Shown: piece by piece, positions 60,023 through 64,000 of the stretch
Layout of the letters: every line of letters begins with the position of its first letter
Position numbering within the stretch: position 1 is the stretch's first letter
Source: Agrococcus jejuensis
GTDB taxonomy: Bacteria; Actinomycetota; Actinomycetes; Actinomycetales; Microbacteriaceae
Direction: 5' to 3'
NCBI RefSeq assembly: GCF_900099705.1
Contig: NZ_LT629695.1
Location: 1,240,001 to 1,304,000 of the forward strand
Length of the DNA stretch: 64,000 nt
Program-made: the position numbers and the translations under genes
Notes under the pieces: generated by a model
Told to the model about the DNA's origin: nothing
Databases searched by the model: none
The model's input: only the letters and a program-made list of their open reading frames with translations

Positions 60023-63000
60023 TCAGCCCTCGCCGCGGCGGCGGCGGATGCCGAGCACGAGGCCCACGCCGATCGTGAGCAGCGCCGCGAGGGCGAGCCA
60101 GCCGGCGACCTCGACGCCCGTGCGCGGCAGGTCGCTGCCCGCCTGGCCGCCCTCGGCGCCCGACTCGGGGTCGCCGATGTCGGAGCCGGGGTCGCTCGGC
60201 GCCGGCGCGCTGGGCTCGGGCGTGCCGGGGTCGGACGGGCCGGGCTCGCTGGGCTCGGGCGTGCCGGGCTCGCTCGGGCCGGGGGTGCCCGGATCCTGCG
60301 CGAACTCGATGACGATGTCGCCGGAGACGACCGTGCCGTCCTCCTCGACGCCCGTCCAGCGCACCGGCGTCGGGTCGCCCGTGAAGCCGTCCTCGGGCGT
60401 GAAGGTGATGAGACCGGTGGTCGCGTCGACCTCCCACAGGCCCTCGCCGGGCACGACGAGGCGCATGACCTGCGCGCCGAAGGCGTCGAGCAGGCGCACC
60501 GAGGCGCGCTGCAGCGTGGGCGACTTCGAGCCCGGGTCGACCGTCACGGGGCTGCCCGCCGGGGCGGTGGCGACGATGTCGGCGACCTGCTCGGCGGCGC
60601 CGGCCGTGACCTGCGGGCGGTACGTCGCCGCAGCCGCGGTGCCGTTGGCGTCGAGCACGCGGTACGCGACGCCCGTCGCGGTGCCGACGAAGCCGGCCTC
60701 GGGCGTGAACTCGATGCGGCCGTCGACGAGCGCGTACGATCCCTCGCCCGGCACGACGACGACGGTCGCGGGGGCGCCGACGGCGTCGAGCAGCGTGAGC
60801 GAGTCGCGCACGAGCGGCACCGCCGCGTCTCCGGCGGCGTCGTTCGCGAGCGGGTCGACGGACTGCGTCGCGCGCTGCACGCCCGTCGACGAGTCGTCGG
60901 CGGCGACGGGCGTCACGGCCGTGACGGCCGCGCGCGCCGTGCCGACGGCGGGGATGCCGTTGGCGTCGCTCACGCGGTAGCCGACGGCGGGCGTCGTGCC
61001 GACGAAGCCGGGCTCGGGCGTGAAGACGAGCACGGGCACGTCGCCCGAGCGGTCGATCGTCCAGACGCCCTGACCGTCGACGACGACGCGGTCGACGGGC
61101 TGGCCGGCGTCGTCGAGCAGCTGCAGCGTCGCGGGGCGCAGCGGCACGTCGGCGTCGCCGGGCTCGTCGTTCGCGAGCACGTCGACCACGACGGGCGCGC
61201 CCTGGCGGCCCGTGCCGAGGTCGGGGCTCGCGATGGGCGTGACGGCGCCGATCGTGGCGCCGACCGTCGCGGTCGCGACGGTGCCGTTGGCGTCGGCGAC
61301 GCGGTACGGCACGGGCGTCGCGTCGCCCGAGAACGTCGCGGCCGGCGTGAACGTCACGACGGGAGCGGCGGGCGTCGAGCGGTCGATCGTCCACACCCCC
61401 TCGCCCGCGACCTCGAGGCGGTCGACGCCGACGCCATCCGCATCCACGAGCTGCAGCGTCTCGGGGCGCAGCGGCACCGTCGGGTGGCCGGCGGCGTCGT
61501 TCGCGAGCACGTCGATCGTCGCCGCGGCGCCCTGGCGGGCGGCGCCGACGTCGTTCGTCGCGACGGGCTCCACGGCCGTGACGGTCGCGCCGAGGGATGC
61601 CGTCGCCTTCGTGCCGTTGGCGTCGGCCACGACGTAGCCGACGGGCGACGCGTCGCCCGAGAACGTCGGGAGCGGCGTGAAGACGACGCGCGGCGTGGCG
61701 GGGTCGGAGCGGTCGATCGACCAGGTGCCCTCGCCGTCGACCTCGCGGGTCGCGACGGGCGCGCCTGCGGCGTCGAGCAGCATGAGCGACGCGGGGTCGA
61801 GCGCGACGGCGGGGTGGCCGGCGCGGTCGTTCGCGAGCGGGTCGATGCGCACGGGCGAGCCCTGCAGCGCCGATCCGGCGTCGTCGGTCGCGACGGGCGT
61901 CACGGGCGTGACCTCGGCGATGACGATCGCGGCGGTCGTCCACGTGCCGTTCGCGTCGGCGACGGCGTACTGCACCGAGGCGCTGCCCGTGAACGTCGGG
62001 TCGGTCGCGAACACGATGCGTGGCTCGGCACCTGCGCGGTCGATCGTCCACGTGCCGACGCCGGGCACGGCGACCTCGTCGACGTGGGCGCCGTTGGCGT
62101 CGAGCAGCGTGAGCGACGACGCGACGAGCGGCACGCCCGGCGCACCGGCGCGGTCGTTGTCGAGCGGCGAGACGGCGACGACGGCGCCCTGGCGGGCCTC
62201 GCCCTCGTCGTCGACCGCGATGGGCGTCACGGCGGTGACGCGCACGGCGACCTCGGCCGTGACCGCCGTGCCGTTGGCGTCGGCGATCCGGTACGACACG
62301 GGCGTCGCGTCGCCCGTGAACGTCGCGAGCGGCTCGAACACGACTCGCGGGGCGGCCGCATCCGTGCGATCGATGCGCCACGTGCCCTGCTCGGGCACCT
62401 CGAGCGTCGACACGGCGTCGCCGGCGGCGTCGAGCAGCGTGAGCGTCGACGGGCGCAGCGGCACCGACGGGTGGCCGGCGTCGTCGTTGGCGAGCACGGC
62501 GATCGAGGCCGCGCGACCCTGCGTCGTCGTGGCCTGGTCGTCGGTCGCGATCGGCGTGACGGCCGTCGCGGTGGGCGTGAACGTCGCCCGCACGGTCGTG
62601 CCGTTCGCGTCGGCGACGCGGTACGTCACGGGCGTCGCGGCGCCGACGTGGTCGGCCTCGGGCGTGAAGACGATGCGCGGGCCGCCCTCGGCGGCGCGGT
62701 CGATGGCGTAGCGGCCCTCGCCGGCGACGACGAGCACGTCGACGGGCGCGCCGGCTGCGGTGAGCAGCGTGAGCGTCGACGGCACGAGCGGCACCTCGGT
62801 GCGGCCGGGCACGTCGTTCGCGAGCGGCGCGGTCGAGATGGGCGAGCCCTGCAGGCCGGATGCGACGTCATCGACCGCGACGGGCGCGACGACGGCGACG
62901 GTCACGACGACCTCGGCCCGCACGAGGGTGCCGTTGGCGTCGGCGACGCGGTAGGCGACGGGCGCCGCGTCGCCGCGGAAGCCTGCGGCGGGTGCGAAGC

Positions 63001-64000
63001 GCACGACCGGCTGGTCGTCGGCACCGAGCTCGATCGTCCACGTGCCCTCGTCGAGCACGAAGATGCGGTCGGTCGGCTCGCCGTCGGCGTCGAGCAGCGT
63101 GAGCGTCGACGGCACGAGCGGCACCTCGGGGTGGCCGGCAGCGTCGTTCGCGAGCACGTCGACGGTCGTCGGCGCGCCCTGGAACGTCTCGCCGCGGTCG
63201 GCCTCGGCCGTGGGCGCGACGGCCGCGATGGTCGCGGCGATCGTCGTGCTCGTGCGCGTGCCGTTGGCGTCGCGCACCTCGTAGTCGATGGTCGCGGTGC
63301 CGCGGAAGCCGGCCTCGGGCGCGAACGTGACGGTGGGACCGTCGGTGCCCGTGCGGTCGATCGACCACGTGCCCTCGCCCCGCACCACGAGGCGCTCGAC
63401 GGGCTCGCCGTCGGCGTCGAGCAGCATGAGCGAGTCGGCGTCGAGCGGCACCTCGTCGAGGCCCGCGACGTCGTTGGCGAGCGGCGCGACCGTGACCGGT
63501 GCGCCCTGGCGCGCCGAGCCGGCGTCGGCGACGGCGACGGGCGCGACGCCCGTGATCGTGGCGGCGAACGCGGCCTCGACGGTCGTGCCGTTCGCGTCGG
63601 CGACGCGGTAGCGCACGGCGTCGGCCGTGCCCGTGAAGCCGGGCAGCGGCGTGAACACGATGCGCGGGCCGCCCTCGGCGTCCAGGTCGAGCTCGTAGGT
63701 GCCCGCGTCCGCGATCGTCACGCTCGTCGCATCCGCGCCGTCCGCGTCGAGCAGCGTGAGCGTCGACGGCACGAGCGGCACGTCGGGGTGACCGGCGGCG
63801 TCGTTCGCGAGCGGAGCGACGGAGGCGGGGGCACCCTGGCGCGCGGCCGCCTCGTCGTCGTGCGCGACGGGCACGACGGGCGCGACGCGCACGCCGACGG
63901 TCGACGCGGCGGTCGTGCCGTTGGCGTCGGCGACGCGGTAGGCGACGGTCGTCGCGGGGCCCGAGAAGCCCGGCTCGGGCGCGAAGCGCACGACGGGCGC
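60023..64000 (-). CDS. LPXTG cell-wall protein with CshA-like fibril repeats (5' truncated by window)
   Basis: At least 1325 residues; the frame stays open at the window end, so the N-terminus lies outside. It contains eleven YRVADANGT-type repeat ends plus one degenerate copy (GVEEDGTVV), spaced about 110 residues. Each unit reads roughly P-V-A-DD...QGAP..V.PLANDAAGH..VPL.PSTLTLLDADG...GEGTW.IDR......V.FTP...F.G.ATPV.YRVADANGT, like CshA fibril repeats. A Pro/Ser/Glu spacer (PGTPEPSEPGPSDP) precedes the sorting signal LPRTG, a hydrophobic helix and a basic tail RRRRGEG. Sortase would anchor it; adhesion is inferred. Confidence 0.9.
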   Translation of the reverse strand, partial: APVVRFAPEPGFSGPATTVAYRVADANGTTAASTVGVRVAPVVPVAHDDEAAARQGAPASVAPLANDAAGHPDVPLVPSTLTLLDADGADATSVTIADAGTYELDLDAEGGPRIVFTPLPGFTGTADAVRYRVADANGTTVEAAFAATITGVAPVAVADAGSARQGAPVTVAPLANDVAGLDEVPLDADSLMLLDADGEPVERLVVRGEGTWSIDRTGTDGPTVTFAPEAGFRGTATIDYEVRDANGTRTSTTIAATIAAVAPTAEADRGETFQGAPTTVDVLANDAAGHPEVPLVPSTLTLLDADGEPTDRIFVLDEGTWTIELGADDQPVVRFAPAAGFRGDAAPVAYRVADANGTLVRAEVVVTVAVVAPVAVDDVASGLQGSPISTAPLANDVPGRTEVPLVPSTLTLLTAAGAPVDVLVVAGEGRYAIDRAAEGGPRIVFTPEADHVGAATPVTYRVADANGTTVRATFTPTATAVTPIATDDQATTTQGRAASIAVLANDDAGHPSVPLRPSTLTLLDAAGDAVSTLEVPEQGTWRIDRTDAAAPRVVFEPLATFTGDATPVSYRIADANGTAVTAEVAVRVTAVTPIAVDDEGEARQGAVVAVSPLDNDRAGAPGVPLVASSLTLLDANGAHVDEVAVPGVGTWTIDRAGAEPRIVFATDPTFTGSASVQYAVADANGTWTTAAIVIAEVTPVTPVATDDAGSALQGSPVRIDPLANDRAGHPAVALDPASLMLLDAAGAPVATREVDGEGTWSIDRSDPATPRVVFTPLPTFSGDASPVGYVVADANGTKATASLGATVTAVEPVATNDVGAARQGAAATIDVLANDAAGHPTVPLRPETLQLVDADGVGVDRLEVAGEGVWTIDRSTPAAPVVTFTPAATFSGDATPVPYRVADANGTVATATVGATIGAVTPIASPDLGTGRQGAPVVVDVLANDEPGDADVPLRPATLQLLDDAGQPVDRVVVDGQGVWTIDRSGDVPVLVFTPEPGFVGTTPAVGYRVSDANGIPAVGTARAAVTAVTPVAADDSSTGVQRATQSVDPLANDAAGDAAVPLVRDSLTLLDAVGAPATVVVVPGEGSYALVDGRIEFTPEAGFVGTATGVAYRVLDANGTAAAATYRPQVTAGAAEQVADIVATAPAGSPVTVDPGSKSPTLQRASVRLLDAFGAQVMRLVVPGEGLWEVDATTGLITFTPEDGFTGDPTPVRWTGVEEDGTVVSGDIVIEFAQDPGTPGPSEPGTPEPSEPGPSDPGTPEPSAPAPSDPGSDIGDPESGAEGGQAGSDLPRTGVEVAGWLALAALLTIGVGLVLGIRRRRGEG

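Noticed and set aside
60023..64000. DNA satellite or CRISPR-like repeat region
   Set aside because: The ~330-bp periodicity is explained by tandem protein repeats in one continuous minus-strand reading frame with an LPXTG end.

Overview
The window is very GC-rich DNA from an actinobacterium. Codon use, tightly packed operons with ATGA/GTGA overlaps, (T/C)AGNNT boxes lying 6-7 bases before start codons, Tat/lipobox/LPXTG export signals and the gene content all suggest Microbacteriaceae, possibly Agrococcus-like. The genus is an inference.

Layout. 0-11 kb: pentapeptide-repeat protein, GH38 alpha-mannosidase coupled to a GPH sugar symporter, EamA exporter, small membrane protein, DUF4352-like lipoprotein, NarL-type two-component system, RBBP9-type hydrolase, glyoxalase-fold protein and an ABM-domain membrane protein. 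11.7 kb: tRNA-Gly(CCC). 12-21 kb: one minus-strand operon (GH3 beta-glucosidase, binding lipoprotein, two ATPases, two permeases of a Dpp/Opp-type ABC importer) divergent from a TetR regulator with a perfect operator between them. 21-31 kb: DUF1990, TerC, DUF4190, lipoate ligase, membrane protein, lysophospholipase, two close MHS-type MFS paralogues around cutC and a small orphan, and an A1S_2505-like protein. 31-40 kb: LLM_CE1758/FMN-reductase CE1759/MarR redox set, second MarR with a clear operator plus MFS, nitroreductase, glutathionyl-hydroquinone-reductase-like protein, second LLM protein, phosphotransferase.

40-51 kb is the main accessory block: an MHS transporter and Zn-alcohol dehydrogenase, divergent from MHS transporter, MBL lactonase-like enzyme, SDR, two beta-hydroxyacid dehydrogenases, cupin, two carboxymuconolactone-decarboxylase-family proteins, GntR/FCD regulator and Ldh2-type dehydrogenase. 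Two TTGTC-N-(G/A)RCAA sites lie in the divergent promoter region. It reads as a coherent catabolic island whose substrate is unknown. 52-56 kb: AbgT transporter and M20D amidohydrolase under a divergent double-HTH AsnC/Lrp regulator. 56.5-60 kb: efeUO and divergent efeB sharing a DtxR/IdeR-like box. 60-64 kb: the C-terminal part of an LPXTG surface protein of about eleven ~110-residue CshA-like repeats, running off the window.

The most unusual non-coding content is a set of intergenic elements: long imperfect palindromes with CAGCTGGTCGAGGAG ends (3 copies), GAGGTGCGAGC elements (several, one apparently interrupted by another), palindromes with constant ends and centre but different bodies, and arrays with a ~20-bp period in which units run first in one and then in the opposite orientation (three or more sequence families). 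Most sit at convergent gene junctions.
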